Positions 33,476-43,984 of a DNA stretch of 64,000 nt are shown in pieces (positions within the stretch are counted from its first letter, which is position 1; the number at the start of each line of letters is the position of its first letter). A program made the position numbers and the translations under genes. The notes beneath the pieces were generated by a model. It was not told where the DNA came from, ran no database searches, and saw only the letters and a list, made by a program, of their open reading frames with translations. Source of the stretch: Rhizomys pruinosus (taxonomy: Eukaryota > Chordata > Mammalia > Rodentia > Spalacidae); NCBI GenBank assembly GCA_009823505.1, contig VZQC01000610.1, positions 3,415,879 to 3,479,878 on the forward strand, read 5' to 3'.

Positions 33476-33949
33476 CATGGCCTTAGAAAGTGATAGAAGA
33501 GCTTCAGACCCAGTGACAGCAGCCAGAGCCTGGCTTAAGGTTGTCCAGGTTTTGTCCCTAAAGGGACAGTTCCTTTGTATGATCCCAGTGCCCTCCTTCA
33601 TCCACGCAAGGCAGAGGCCTGGGATGGACCAGTTCCCTGGCTAGAGTAACCCAGATCTTCAGCACAGGCAAGGAAGGAGACCAGGATGCCAGGAAGGAGC
33701 GCTGGAGGCCAGGAGTAAAACAGAAAGAAACAGGTGGGACTGGAATGGTGTTCGGTTTGGTGCACCACTCCAGCAGCTCAGGAGGGGCTGAAGACCTGTG
33801 CAGGCCGGGAGCTGGAAACCTGGACCCCAAGGTGTGCACGAGGAGGGTTAATTTCAGCACATTGTCCTCTATTCATATCCCTCTGGGATATTAATGTAGA
33901 ACAGACTCATACATTTGCCTGCTTCACTTTGTAGGGGGAATTCTATAAT

Positions 33950-34701
33950 TTCTTTTTCAGAAAAGAACACCAGGCTGATCTAGGGTGTAAGCCCTTCGCA
34001 TGGGGTGTAGCTCCACCCTGTGAGATTCAGCCTGGCTTGCATAGGTCAGCTTGTGTTTTAAACAGATGGTGTTCTTGCAGTCTGAAGTCACTTAGGCCAA
34101 AGCACTTTGTGCCTTTTTAAAGATTTTTTTTTTTTATCGCGTTCCTGTGGCAGTGGCTAAAATGGAAAAGCTGTGCTATGTCTTTAAGTGGGGAGGAGCG
34201 ATCAGCCGAGCCTGGCTGCAAAAGGCTAATGCACTGTGGAAGAGAAGGAGTTTAATCTAATTTAGTTGGAGGGTGTCTGTCTGCAGTGTTGTTTTTTGGA
34301 GTGTGGGAACAGAGGAGGGGAGCTGCCCCCTTGAATGGTCCCTTCTGCGCCAGAAGCAGTGGGGAGCCGAGCGACGCCAGCGATCCAAGGCCCGGCCTTG
34401 AAAGAGGATTAAAGCGAGGCTTGATTTGCAATTCACACGAAAGCGCCCCGCGGAACCTCTGGTAATATTTCAATCCACATTTCAAGGGAAGTGGCCTTAA
34501 AATAGCGGCCTAAATTGCTCTGCAGCAGACCGGATGCTCCTCCACACATTTCGGGATGCCGAAGCCGAGGGCTTTTCTGCTTGCTCTTCACTCACCCCCA
34601 GCATCTTACAACTAGTGAGATGTAATTAAACTTGTGTTCGTAGAGTTTGGGGTAACCTGCACCTCTTCTCTGCTTTTTGGTGCAAAGAGTACGTGTGCGT
34701 G

Positions 34702-34739
<38 letters not shown>

Positions 34740-36135
34740 TTGATTTTCACCAAATATCACTTCAAATGACTTAAAGGTATTTTCCTATGGAGGAAAAAAA
34801 AATAATGGTAGTGAAATGGCCAAGCTCACTTGATTGGAAAACTTGGTTTTCTGCACACTTTTTACGTCTAATAAGTTTAGAAACTTATTAGAAGACAAAA
34901 TGATTCTCCCTTCTTACTTTAAGGAACAGCTGGAAAAGACCTTCTTTAAATCCAAACATAAACCTAAGGAGTTTTCCAACTGGATCCCCAAACCCGAAGG
35001 TTCCAGGAGAGCCTTGTCAACTGGAGACAGCTTCAGAAGCCAGAACCCTGTTTCATCTTCAAGCTTAGCGACAGGATTTCATGTCTTTTTATAACCTCTG
35101 CTCATAGCCCACACGGTTACTCTTGCAATTAGCTTGTAACAGGCTAAGCTTATGGTTTAATTTCTCTTTATTGTAAGAGGCTCAGTACTTTTTTTTTTTT
35201 TATCTTAAAGAGATTATTTGGGTTTTCTCTAATCCCATTTCAGAAAACCTCTAGCAGTGCTTATGGTTTCCTTTGCGGACGACGTATTAAGGAAAGATAC
35301 AACTTTGATTACTAGTGAGTGTCAAAGCTCTGTTTTACTTCTGACTTTGCCAGTTTAAAGGGAAGGAAATAGGAACTTCCTTTCAATTCTGCCACCTCCA
35401 AAAATGTTTAGTTCTTGTTCAAAGTACTGCCTGACTTGGACTATTTTTTTTTTACCATATTCTTGTACTATTTCTTCTTAAAAACCTTACACTTTCCTTG
35501 CTAAACATTTGCAAGAACTCAAAGGTAATGTTTAAAGCTAGCATTCCTAGATCATATATATATGTGTGTGGGTGTAATATATAATAATATTATAATATAT
35601 ATATAGTGATTGGGGGCCAAAGTATCCCTTGCACTTGGACATTATTTGAAATCATGTTTAATTATAAAGTTTCATTAACAATCCTTGCTCAAAATTTTAG
35701 AAGCCTAATAAGATTTCCATTAATTTAAACATAGCACTATTCCCAAGACATCCCCCAATGCTTTCTCTTCCCTCTTTCATCCGTGGTTAAATATGTAAAT
35801 AAAATGTCTAAAGTCATTCTTCAAAGAAGACAAAAGAAAAAAGAGCTGAGGGGAGAGAGACAGCCATAAAATTCCTCCCAATTCTCCATAACGCTTGCCA
35901 GAGGGGGGCCGGTTTTGAGTCAGGGCTGAGCAGCAGGGGACCAGGCTGCTCCTGAATCACACATCTCAAATCCCACACACGGGAAAGAAAAATAAAATAA
36001 AATAAAGTAAAATAAAATATCTATTCAGCCGAAGCCATCAAAAGGGACCTTTCATTTATTAGTTACGAGTTGTCTTGCACTGCTGATTTCTAAGGGCCTC
36101 ATTTTTAGATACTAATGTGTATTGTAGCTTTTACT
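33950..36135. promoter_or_regulatory. Repeat-poor, AT-rich block upstream of Fzd10; candidate cis-regulatory DNA
   Basis: Over about 2.2 kb I see no SINE or LTR, in sharp contrast to the flanking DNA. It contains homeodomain-like cores (for example GTTTAATCTAATTTAG near 34250), long T-runs at 34125 and 35190, a GA microsatellite (34704-34733) and a TA run (35552-35606). Lack of insertions near a developmental gene often marks conserved enhancers; this is inference, since no alignment could be made. A short open frame at 34834-35094 is unrecognised. Confidence 0.45.
34704..34733. repeat. (GA)15 microsatellite
   Basis: A nearly perfect GA run inside the repeat-poor block. Confidence 0.93.
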
Positions 36136-36173
36136 CTTGGCTGGGCAGAGCAAAGGGCGTCTGCCTGAGCAAT

Positions 36174-36183
36174 GCATATATAT

Positions 36184-36216
<33 letters not shown>
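36174..36216. repeat. (TA)n microsatellite
   Basis: A TA run with one internal TAATA break, immediately before a B2 head. The B2 probably inserted at or next to it. Confidence 0.95.
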
Positions 36217-36400
36217 GAGCTGGAGAGGTGGCTCAGCAGTTAGGCAAATACTGCTTTTGCTGGGGATCTGGGTTCAGTTCCCAGCACCCATCCAGAGTGG
36301 CTCTCAACAACCTATAACTCCAGTTCCCAGGGAGGAGATGCCCTCTGGCCTCAGGCTCACAGGGACACAAACATACACACATAAATGAAACATTTTTAGA
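36217..36400 (+). mobile_element. B2 SINE
   Basis: GAGCTGGAGAGGTGGCTCAG, 'ggggatctgggttcagttcccagcaccc', 'gatgccctctggcctc' and a weak tail. This is the only clear SINE found between about 33.95 and 41.6 kb. Confidence 0.88.
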
Positions 36401-37479
36401 GGAGAGAAGAAAGCAATATGAAGTGGTCACGGCCAAAATAATAGGTCTGAACACTGCAGAATTAAGCCATTGCATAAAAGAGCAATTGGGGCATATTTCC
36501 CAAACAGCTTGCACCCTGCTCCAGAGCTGAGCCAGCTACGCCCTTCTCCAGCCTGCTGTCAAGAGGGACCTTTGCAAGCAAGCCTGTCTTAGAGTGAAGT
36601 AATGTCCCTCTCAGGAATCCTTCCTTACTTAAAGGTTTTGCAAACAGTTTGCTAAACTACAAATATCCAAGCAGCTATCCTTATACAAACAGCAGGCTCT
36701 TAACACACGTGAGATTTTTCTGGGGTAATTAACAAGATGTTAGGCAGCACTTCGGGCAGTATTAACCTCAGGCTGACGACTGGCTCCTTGGACCCAACTC
36801 CCTCTGTGAAAGGCTAGAGACCCAGGCACCCATAGATGCGGCAGGAACTTGCCCATGGATTCTAGGATCCTAGGTCCCAGCCGCACGTCTGCCGGCGAAT
36901 GGCTGACGAATGAATGAAGGACCGAAGGAAAGCTAACTACACGGGTTTCCTGCAGATTGAAAGCTGAGGCCTTGTTTTAATTAGAAGCTGATCCTCTTGG
37001 AGGAAGCGCAGGGCTCCGCCGCTGCTTACAAGGGACTGGGCGGGGAGGAAGGCTCCTGGGCAGCCAAGCTACTTCCTGGGGTCTTGTTGGAGACAGCTGG
37101 CCACCGTGGGCTCCCAGACGCCTGCGTACCGCAAAGCCCCCAAGTGTGTGCGCCTGGGGTGAGCAGGACCTTCAGGAAGATGAGCAAGAAGCCCAGCTGC
37201 CCCTGTGCAGGTGGAGAAGGCCGCACTGACGGTTCTGGGAGTTTCCCAAACACTTCAAATGCCGGACCTAGAGGGTGTCTAAGGGGAAAGTGAGCGATCC
37301 CCCAGGGGGCTGTTTATATAAGATTAGAGGCCCCGACAGGTGACACACCCCAGTATTTTTGGACACCCAGGGATTGGGTGGGGGTCCACGGTGAACTCTC
37401 AGTGCCAGGTAGGAAGGTAGAGGAGCTGTGTCCCGAGTGACCGTATCACAAATTGGCCCAAACCCTAAGGGAAGAGCCA
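36401..37479. other. Unique upstream DNA, no gene recognised
   Basis: No clear SINE or LTR. GC content rises toward the right. An open frame at 36997-37293 is opposed by an antisense one and has no recognised domain. Confidence 0.5.
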
Positions 37480-37917
37480 GCCGCTCAAAGTGAAGAGCTA
37501 CCCCTGGCTCTTGCTGGGAACCTGGGCGCGCGCCTCCGCCTCCGCACGCGCGTCGGCCGGAGGCTGAGCTGACTCCGCGCTCTCCCACGGCTGAGACCCA
37601 GCCTCAAGCCTCCCTGGAGGGCGCGGACCGGTCATATCTCACGCCAAGTAACATAAATACCCGACTTCCTATAATAAATAAACCCAGCCACCTAGAGAAG
37701 CCACTAGCCCGCCTTGCCTGATGGCCCAGATTCGTGGGCCGCGGTGAGGTCACTGCGACCCAAGTCGACCCCCTGTTCCCGGGGTACGGGGTGTCAAAGG
37801 CCCGGAAAGCCGACCCCCGACCCTTCCCCCGTTCCCTTGAGTAGATCTCACAGGAGTGGCCCTAAACTCCGGCTTCCAAGTCCCCTCCCCCTCCCCTGCG
37901 CTCGGCTCTTTTGAAAT

Positions 37918-37924
37918 TTCAAAG
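37918..37924 (+). promoter_or_regulatory. TCF/LEF-like motif
   Basis: TTCAAAG matches the WWCAAAG consensus and forms part of a near-palindrome CTTTTGAAATTTCAAAG. A second copy in reverse (CTTTGAA) is at 38054-38060. Such sites are short and may occur by chance. They are noted because a Wnt receptor promoter could be under Wnt feedback. Confidence 0.3.
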
Positions 37925-38369
37925 GCGGCCCCTTTCCAGAGCCGGAGCCCCGCGCCCCGGGCTGCTAACCCTCGGCCTCGCGAAGATGCGGGCAGCTTTA
38001 CAAGCTGAGGGGCCACTTTATGAGCACCGCCATAAAACGCAAATCCCACGTCTCTTTGAAAGCGCCCTCCGCTGGGGACCTATCATAAAAGTAGGTAGGA
38101 GATGCGTCCCCAGCCCACAGCCCCCAACCCCCAACCCCGGGCGAGGAGCACCCCCACCCGCGTCCCCGCAAGTCCCCAAAGTTCCGTAACCTCGGCTCCT
38201 CCGGGTGCGCGGGGAGGGGCGCAATCCCGGGCCCCCCACCCGGGAAGGGGAGCGCTGGCAGAGAGGCAGGCGGGAGGAAAGGCTGGCGAAGGAGGGCTGG
38301 GGTCGAGCCCAGGGCTGGGGCGGCGGGCGGAGGCTGCCCCCGGCGCTAGGCTTTCTGATGCAAAGCAGC

Positions 38370-38411
38370 GGCGGGGCGGGGCGGCGGCCGGGGGCGGGGC
38401 CTGTCACCAAT
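38370..38411 (+). promoter_or_regulatory. Proximal promoter elements: two GC boxes and a CCAAT box
   Basis: GC boxes (GGGGCGGGG) lie at 38373-38381 and within 38390-38401. A CCAAT box lies at 38407-38411. A pyrimidine/T tract follows at 38416-38450. The layout suggests a TATA-less start roughly 50-120 bp downstream of the CCAAT box, giving a 5' UTR of roughly 300-400 nt; the exact start is not visible. Confidence 0.6.
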
Positions 38412-38750
38412 AGGCTTTTTTTCCCCCCCTCTTTGCCTTTTTGCAAGTCTTCTCATCCCGGGACGCCGAGCTGGGAACAGCTGTTGGCGAGGCCTGCGAG
38501 GCGGGCGCCGGGAGGGAGGAGTCGCGGGGCGCCGGGGCCACAGAGAGCCCGCGCGGCCCCACCGCTGTCCTCGGACGCGCGCGCCGAGAAGAGGCCAAAG
38601 TTTGCGCCGAGAGCTGCGGCAGCCGCGCTCCTCCGCGGTATTGTTTGCAAACTTCGCTCCCCTCCCCCGCCGCCCCCGACTCGGCTAAGGCCGCGCGCAC
38701 TGCGGGGGCCCCGGGCGCTGAGAACAGCGCTCCGGCCAGGCTGGGCGGGC

Positions 38751-38822
38751 ATGCGCGGGGGCCCGAGCCGGGGCGCAGAGCCGCGGGCAGCAGGAGCCGG
38801 TGCCCGGGAGCTGCGGCTCTGA
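38751..38822 (+). CDS. Upstream ORF (23 codons) in the predicted Fzd10 5' leader
   Basis: An ATG at 38751 opens a 23-codon frame rich in Arg, Gly and Ala, ending with TGA at 38820-38822, 28 nt before the Fzd10 ATG. It is in a different frame from Fzd10. If transcription starts upstream of 38751, as the promoter layout implies, it could lower translation of the receptor. The surrounding bases GGGCATGC give a weak context (C or G at -3 rather than A). No peptide function is implied. Confidence 0.35.
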   Translation: MRGGPSRGAEPRAAGAGARELRL

Positions 38823-38850
38823 GCCGCGCCGAGACACTGCCGGCTCCATC

Positions 38851-40602
38851 ATGCAGCACCCGGGCTCCCGCCTTTGGCTGTGGCTGGTGCTTCAGGTGAT
38901 GGGCTCGTGCGCGGCCATCAGCTCCATGGACATGGAACGTCCGGGAGACGGCAAGTGTCAACCCGTGCAAATTCCCATGTGCAAGGACATCGGCTACAAC
39001 ACAACCCGAATGCCCAACCTGATGGGCCACGAGAACCAGCGCGAGGCGGCCATCCAACTGCACGAGTTCGCGCCGCTCGTGGAGTACGGCTGCCACGGCC
39101 ACCTTCGCTTCTTCCTGTGTTCGCTGTACGCGCCTATGTGCACCGAGCAGGTCTCTACGCCCATCCCCGCCTGCCGGGTCATGTGCGAGCAAGCCCGGCT
39201 CAAGTGCTCACCGATCATGGAGCAGTTCAACTTCAAGTGGCCCGACTCCCTGGACTGCAGCAAACTACCGAACAAGAATGACCCCAACTACCTGTGCATG
39301 GAGGCGCCCAACAACGGCTCAGACGAGCCCAGCAGGGGCTCAGGTATGTTCCCGCCGCTCTTCAGACCCCAAAGACCCCACAGCGCGCAAGAGCACCCGC
39401 TGAAAGACGGGGTAACGGGGCGCGCTGGCTGCGACAACCCGGGCAAGTTCCACCACGTGGAGAAGAGTGCGTCTTGCGCGCCGCTCTGCACCCCGGGGGT
39501 GGACGTGTACTGGAGTAGCAACGACAAGCGCTTCGCAGTGGTCTGGCTGGCCATCTGGTCGGTGCTGTGTTTCTTCTCCAGCGCCTTCACGGTCCTTACC
39601 TTCCTCATCGACCCGTCGCGCTTCAGGTACCCAGAGCGCCCCATCATCTTTCTCTCCATGTGCTACTGCGTCTATTCGGTGGGCTATATCATCCGCCTCT
39701 TTGCCGGCGCAGAGAGCATAGCCTGCGACAGGGACAGTGGCCAGCTGTACGTCATTCAGGAGGGGCTAGAGAGCACCGGCTGCACCCTGGTCTTCCTGGT
39801 GCTTTATTACTTCGGCATGGCCAGCTCTCTGTGGTGGGTGGTCCTCACGCTCACCTGGTTCCTGGCTGCTGGCAAGAAGTGGGGACACGAGGCCATTGAA
39901 GCCAATAGCAGCTACTTTCACCTGGCGGCCTGGGCCATCCCGGCTGTGAAGACCATCTTGATCCTAGTGATGCGCAGGGTGGCGGGGGACGAGCTCACCG
40001 GTGTGTGCTACGTCGGTAGCATGGACGTCAATGCTCTCACTGGCTTCGTGCTGGTCCCGCTGGCTTGCTACCTGGTCATCGGCACTTCCTTCATCCTCTC
40101 TGGCTTCGTGGCTTTGTTCCACATCCGGAGGGTGATGAAAACAGGCGGGGAGAACACTGACAAGCTGGAGAAGCTCATGGTGCGGATCGGGGTCTTCTCC
40201 CTCCTGTACACTGTGCCAGCCACCTGTGTGATCGCCTGCTACTTCTACGAACGCCTCAACATGGACTACTGGAAGATGCTGGCGGCACAGCACAAGTGCA
40301 AAATGAACAACCAGACCAAGACGCCTGACTGCCTGATGGCCACCTCCATCCCTGCGGTAGAGGTCTTCATGGTCAAGGTGTCCATGCTCCTGGTGGTAGG
40401 CATCACCAGCGGGGTGTGGGTCTGGACCTCCAAGACCCTCCAGTCCTGGCAACACGTATGCAGCCGTGGGCTAAAGAGAAAGAGCCGGAGGAAACCAGCC
40501 AGTGTGGTCACCAGCACAGGAATCTACAAAAAAGCCCAGCACCCCCCAAAACCTCACCTTGGGAAGTATGAGCTCCCTGCTCAGCCTCCGGCCTGTGTGT
40601 GA
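38851..40602 (+). CDS. Fzd10: Frizzled-10, seven-pass Wnt receptor
   Basis: Frizzled receptors bind Wnt ligands at the plasma membrane through an extracellular cysteine-rich domain (CRD) and signal through Dishevelled. The 583-residue product has a signal peptide (about 1-22). Its CRD carries the ten expected cysteines (36, 44, 81, 90, 97, 108, 112, 119, 136, 149) and N-glycosylation sequons at Asn50 and Asn155. A linker with Cys194, Cys209 and Cys213 follows. Seven membrane segments run from about 228 to 526. The Dishevelled-binding motif KTLQSW (KTxxxW) is at 528-533, followed by a basic tail. Orthology to FZD10 rests on near-identity across the CRD and core with the human and mouse proteins as I recall them. 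The gene is intronless, as known for FZD10. The ATG at 38851 has A at -3 and is the first in-frame ATG; an in-frame GTG at 38800 is not a likely start. The last residues are PPACV, with Ala at -2 of the C-terminus. Confidence 0.98.
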   Translation: MQHPGSRLWLWLVLQVMGSCAAISSMDMERPGDGKCQPVQIPMCKDIGYNTTRMPNLMGHENQREAAIQLHEFAPLVEYGCHGHLRFFLCSLYAPMCTEQVSTPIPACRVMCEQARLKCSPIMEQFNFKWPDSLDCSKLPNKNDPNYLCMEAPNNGSDEPSRGSGMFPPLFRPQRPHSAQEHPLKDGVTGRAGCDNPGKFHHVEKSASCAPLCTPGVDVYWSSNDKRFAVVWLAIWSVLCFFSSAFTVLTFLIDPSRFRYPERPIIFLSMCYCVYSVGYIIRLFAGAESIACDRDSGQLYVIQEGLESTGCTLVFLVLYYFGMASSLWWVVLTLTWFLAAGKKWGHEAIEANSSYFHLAAWAIPAVKTILILVMRRVAGDELTGVCYVGSMDVNALTGFVLVPLACYLVIGTSFILSGFVALFHIRRVMKTGGENTDKLEKLMVRIGVFSLLYTVPATCVIACYFYERLNMDYWKMLAAQHKCKMNNQTKTPDCLMATSIPAVEVFMVKVSMLLVVGITSGVWVWTSKTLQSWQHVCSRGLKRKSRRKPASVVTSTGIYKKAQHPPKPHLGKYELPAQPPACV

Positions 40603-40659
40603 TAGGGGAGGCAGAACCAAGTAGGCTGCAGTTCTTTGTTGGCTGGTTGGTGGAGATTT

Positions 40660-40660
<1 letters not shown>

Positions 40661-40705
<45 letters not shown>

Positions 40706-40709
40706 ATTC
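40661..40709. repeat. (TA)n microsatellite in the Fzd10 3' UTR
   Basis: A TA run with one ATTATA break begins about 60 nt after the stop codon. It is self-complementary and could fold into a hairpin in the mRNA. Length is likely to vary between individuals. Confidence 0.95.
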
Positions 40710-41549
40710 TGAATTTCAGGATGACACAATATGCCAAAAGGGTTTGTTGAGTTGGTGCTTCTGGGAAGGGGCACTCCTCACAGAGGGACCCTCTTGTGTA
40801 ACTCATTTGTGGTAAAGTTGTTGATTCTGCCCTCCTGGGAAGAAAAACTTTTGTTTCAGCCTCAAACTTACATCTGTGCATTGAGTAGGCTTTGCTGCTG
40901 GCTTACAGACTTGAAGCCAGATAGCTTCTTTGCAAGTTAAAGGGCCTCCCTTGTGCTAGCAAATGAGCCACGCAGAGGCCTACCCCCACGACCCACCCCC
41001 ACCCCTAGCAAGGCTTCGAGGTGGGGCAGGGGTGAGCCTGAGCCATCTACACACTTGGGGCCTTAGGGTCCCTTAAAGAGAGTCGCCCACCCCCAGCCTT
41101 CATCTCTCTCCAACATAGAACCCTCCCCCGAACCTCACACTGGACAACCCAAATGATGTGCAATACATTTTTTTTTCCTCTTTCCATGAAAGTAAAGAGA
41201 CAAGTATTTTGCTGTACATAAAAGACAACAAAAGAAATCTTCTAACAAAAGAACTAGGAGGCCTGGGCCTCAGAAACCCTTTAGCCTGTTACATTTTGTG
41301 GCTTTTTAATGGAAACCAAGCCAGAGTGCTCTACCGCACTGGGACTGATTTGTGGAGAGGAGGGGGGAGAGCCATTGGAGCGCATCCATAGGGCTTATTG
41401 ACTCTCAATTGTTAAACAAATTATTTCACTTGAAGCCCTTGGGAAGACAAACTTTGGTCTCCTGTGGTCTCTACCAGCCAGGGAGGGCAATGTCTGCCTA
41501 TGTATATCTGTAATATATGATATTTTTCATGTTCCACTATTTTATTAAA

Positions 41550-41555
41550 AATAAA
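41550..41555 (+). terminator. Fzd10: Polyadenylation signal of Fzd10
   Basis: A canonical AATAAA within TTTATTAAAAATAAAAGTCG is followed by a T/GT-rich downstream element (GTTCTTTAGTTTGCTGTTAG). It is the first AATAAA that fits the known roughly 1-kb FZD10 3' UTR. Confidence 0.8.
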
Positions 41556-41575
41556 AGTCGTTCTTTAGTTTGCTG

Positions 41576-43544
41576 TTAGTCGCTGTACCTTGTGAGGGGA
41601 TACCTTTTAGGTGTGCGCTGCTGGCTGGCTGGATGTTGCTGCTTATGCAGGCTTGTTTTGAGGCTAGTGGAGTAAAAAATAAATTAGTGTTGAGTTTCAG
41701 AGATTGAGTGAGGGCAGTGGATAGAGTTGGAGGTGGCTCCTGGTAGGCTTGGGACCTGGACAGCTGGGCTTCATGGAAGACACATGGCCTAGAGGAGCCT
41801 TGACTGCCCTGCCGAGCCCACATGCACCCAGGATCCTGTAGCATAGACCCAACTAAGAGAATTCAACCAGCAGCGTTTACCTGACTGATTGTGCATCCCA
41901 GTCTGAATGAAGCACTCTACTGCAGCTCTGGGCTGTGGGGCAAGTCTCAAAGCAGAACACAGCTGGCCAGGACAAAGTGGCACTAAGGAGGGGTCACCAG
42001 CAAGAAGCCTAGAAGTAGGGAGCCTCTTCCATGTTCCCCACCAGCCTAGCTGCAGGGTCTGGCACACTCCCAGAATTCACCAGGCTAAGGCACAGCGACA
42101 CCCAAATTCTAGCCAGAATGATCCAAGGGTACAATCCAACCCTGCAGTGGGGGGGAAATGTAGACCAGCTCAGCTGTCCCTGCCCAGCTCAGAAGCATTT
42201 TGACCTTCTGAAGCAGGAGACCTGTGTTGATAGCTTTCTGAAGTAGGTTTCTAGAAAGCAAGCTAAGGTTCCTCTCTAGCAACATCAGGCCATTGAGAGT
42301 GTTAAGGCAGCTGTCTAGGGTCACAGGTCCCTGTTATAGGCAGAACAAGTGGACAGGACAGTTTTAAGATAATGCCAGGCAGCTAAGCCACTGGTGAACT
42401 TAAAACCTGTGTTGATATCCCTAGATGGTGACTAAACAGACACTGGGGTGAGTGTGTTGAGAGTGTGTGTGAGAGAGATGGGGGGGAGAGAGAGATCCCA
42501 CACCCTAGAGCACCCAGCTGGCCAGGCTTCAAGACTCATCTTCTGCCTCAGCTGAGGGAGTCAGGTGTGCAGGCTTTGAAAGCAAGTCCTAAGGAAAAGC
42601 CAAGCAAGAATGGGGACACAGCCTTTGTTGTGCCTTTGTGAAGGTCCCCCAGAGACAGAGGTACTCGCCGCAGCTGGTGAAAAGCAGCCAGGCTCCCAGC
42701 AAGTTTGCCTCTGTACTCTTTCTTTTCTGTTTTTGTCTCTCTGAGTCTCTATCTGCCTATCTCTGTCTTGTCTTGTCTCTTTTTTTACTGTCTCTATCTA
42801 ATTCTGCCTTTATCTTTCTGTCACTCTGTCTAGAAGAGATAGTAAATTTTAAGAAAAACATCAAGGCTTAAATGATATACATACACACATGTGCATATGC
42901 ACATGCAAACACATACACACATGTATACATAGGCATGCACTAATATGCATGCACACTGCTAGTCTTTAGACCCTTTTGCTCCCTGCAGGGCTTGCAAAAG
43001 AATTGTCACCTTCATTTGGAGACTAAGGCATCACATCCAGGCTTTATTCCAGGAACATGGCATCTTAGTCTGGCAGGGATCTGAAAGGTGATATCATAGA
43101 CAGAAGCTGCCCAGGGAAGGTGGCTGTCAAGGTCATGTGGAACCCACTCAGACCTTGGTTTCCTCACTAGCCTGCAGCTGCTCCCACTCAAAGCTGGGAC
43201 CCATGGCTTCCTGAGGTCACAGACTGGTAGCGGAGGTGACAGCTTACAACTGATTCCAAGACTCAGGAAGATGTCCTAAGATAGGGTCCCTGCTGGGACT
43301 GGGAGACCCAGCATGTGTGTCCGAGGGGACACAGTGAAGCTGCTGACACATACAAGGCCGGCAGAAGTATGAGCAGAGAACAGAAAACTCCATGATGGAC
43401 TTGGTGGATAGACAGGGCCTGGCTGGTACCTGCATACACCCAGCACCAGGAGCCTTGTCCAGGCAGCAAGAAACACTGAAGGGATGGCCAGAGCCCAACC
43501 CAATGTGAGGGCTTCTCCAGCTTTACCTCACACAATCAGCCTAT
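41576..43544. other. Intergenic, low-complexity patches, no gene
   Basis: Contains a GT/GA-rich patch at 42450-42495, a CT-rich patch at 42715-42835 and a degenerate CACA/CATG patch at 42875-42955. Open frames at 43244-43535 on the minus strand overlap one another and lack domains. Confidence 0.5.
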
Positions 43545-43660
43545 CCAGTAGCCTACTCTTAGCAGCCCAGTTTACACAGGAAGAACTTCCTTGATGCACA
43601 GAGGCTTAGTGAATTCCCAGGGTCACACAGCAAGTGAAAGGAAATCAGGAAGTCGAGCAG
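43545..43660 (+). mobile_element. MIR fragment
   Basis: 'cagtttacacaggaagaacttc', GCACAGAGGCTTAGTGAATT, 'cccagggtcacacagcaagtgaaagg' is the MIR core in order. Confidence 0.65.
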
Positions 43661-43744
43661 GGGGTTGCAGTGCCAGCAAGGCACAGGAGATGATGGGGGG
43701 GGGGGTTCAACCCTGTGACAAACTTCTTTTTTGAAAGAAAAGGT

Positions 43745-43967
43745 TTAAAAATTATTGTGTTTTTTAATTTATGTATTTGAGTATTTTGTCTGCATGTATG
43801 TAAATGCACTGTGCATGCAACGCCCACAGAGGTAAGAAGAGTACATTGGAGTCCCCAGAACTGGAGTTACAGACTGTTATGAGCTGTCGTGTGGTTGCTG
43901 GGAACCAAACTTGGGTCCTCTGCAAGAGCAACCAGTGCTTTCAACTGCTGGGCCATCTCCCCAGTTT
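43745..43967 (-). mobile_element. B2 SINE
   Basis: Reversed B2: TTTTTTAATTTATGTATTTG tail, 'tctgcatgtatgtaaatgcac', 'ccccagaactggagttacagactgttatgagctg', 'gggtcctctgcaagagcaaccagtgc', 'gccatctccccag'. Confidence 0.9.
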
Positions 43968-43984
43968 CTCTGACAAACTTCTTA

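Larger units (their letters stand above)
37480..39100. promoter_or_regulatory. CpG island spanning the Fzd10 promoter and 5' coding region
   Basis: From about 37,480 the sequence becomes very GC-rich with frequent CpG (for example GCGCGCGCCTCCGCCTCCGC, then 'acgcgcg'). It stays so through the 5' flank and into the coding sequence; CpG remains frequent to about 40.2 kb. Within it, AT-rich islets carry CATAAA/TTTATG-type homeodomain-like sites near 37,670-37,690, 38,018-38,036 and 38,085. Boundaries are by eye. Confidence 0.85.
40603..41575 (+). other. Fzd10: Fzd10 3' untranslated region
   Basis: Runs from the TGA at 40600-40602 to a predicted cleavage site about 20 nt after AATAAA. It holds a long TA microsatellite, T-runs and AT-rich stretches. 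No SINE interrupts it. The 3' end is inferred from the signal and downstream GT-rich sequence. Confidence 0.75.

Noticed and set aside
38205..38822. A 205-codon open frame overlapping the Fzd10 promoter
   Set aside because: It is a GC-rich frame through the CpG island with no domain and is opposed by an equally long antisense frame. Only its last ATG-initiated part (38751-38822) is kept, as a possible upstream ORF.
38800..38850. N-terminal extension of Fzd10 from 38800
   Set aside because: The codon at 38800 is GTG, and the signal peptide expected at the N-terminus begins at the ATG at 38851.
38404..39192. A 262-codon minus-strand open frame across the Fzd10 5' end
   Set aside because: It is antisense to the conserved cysteine-rich domain of Fzd10 and arises from codon bias in GC-rich DNA.
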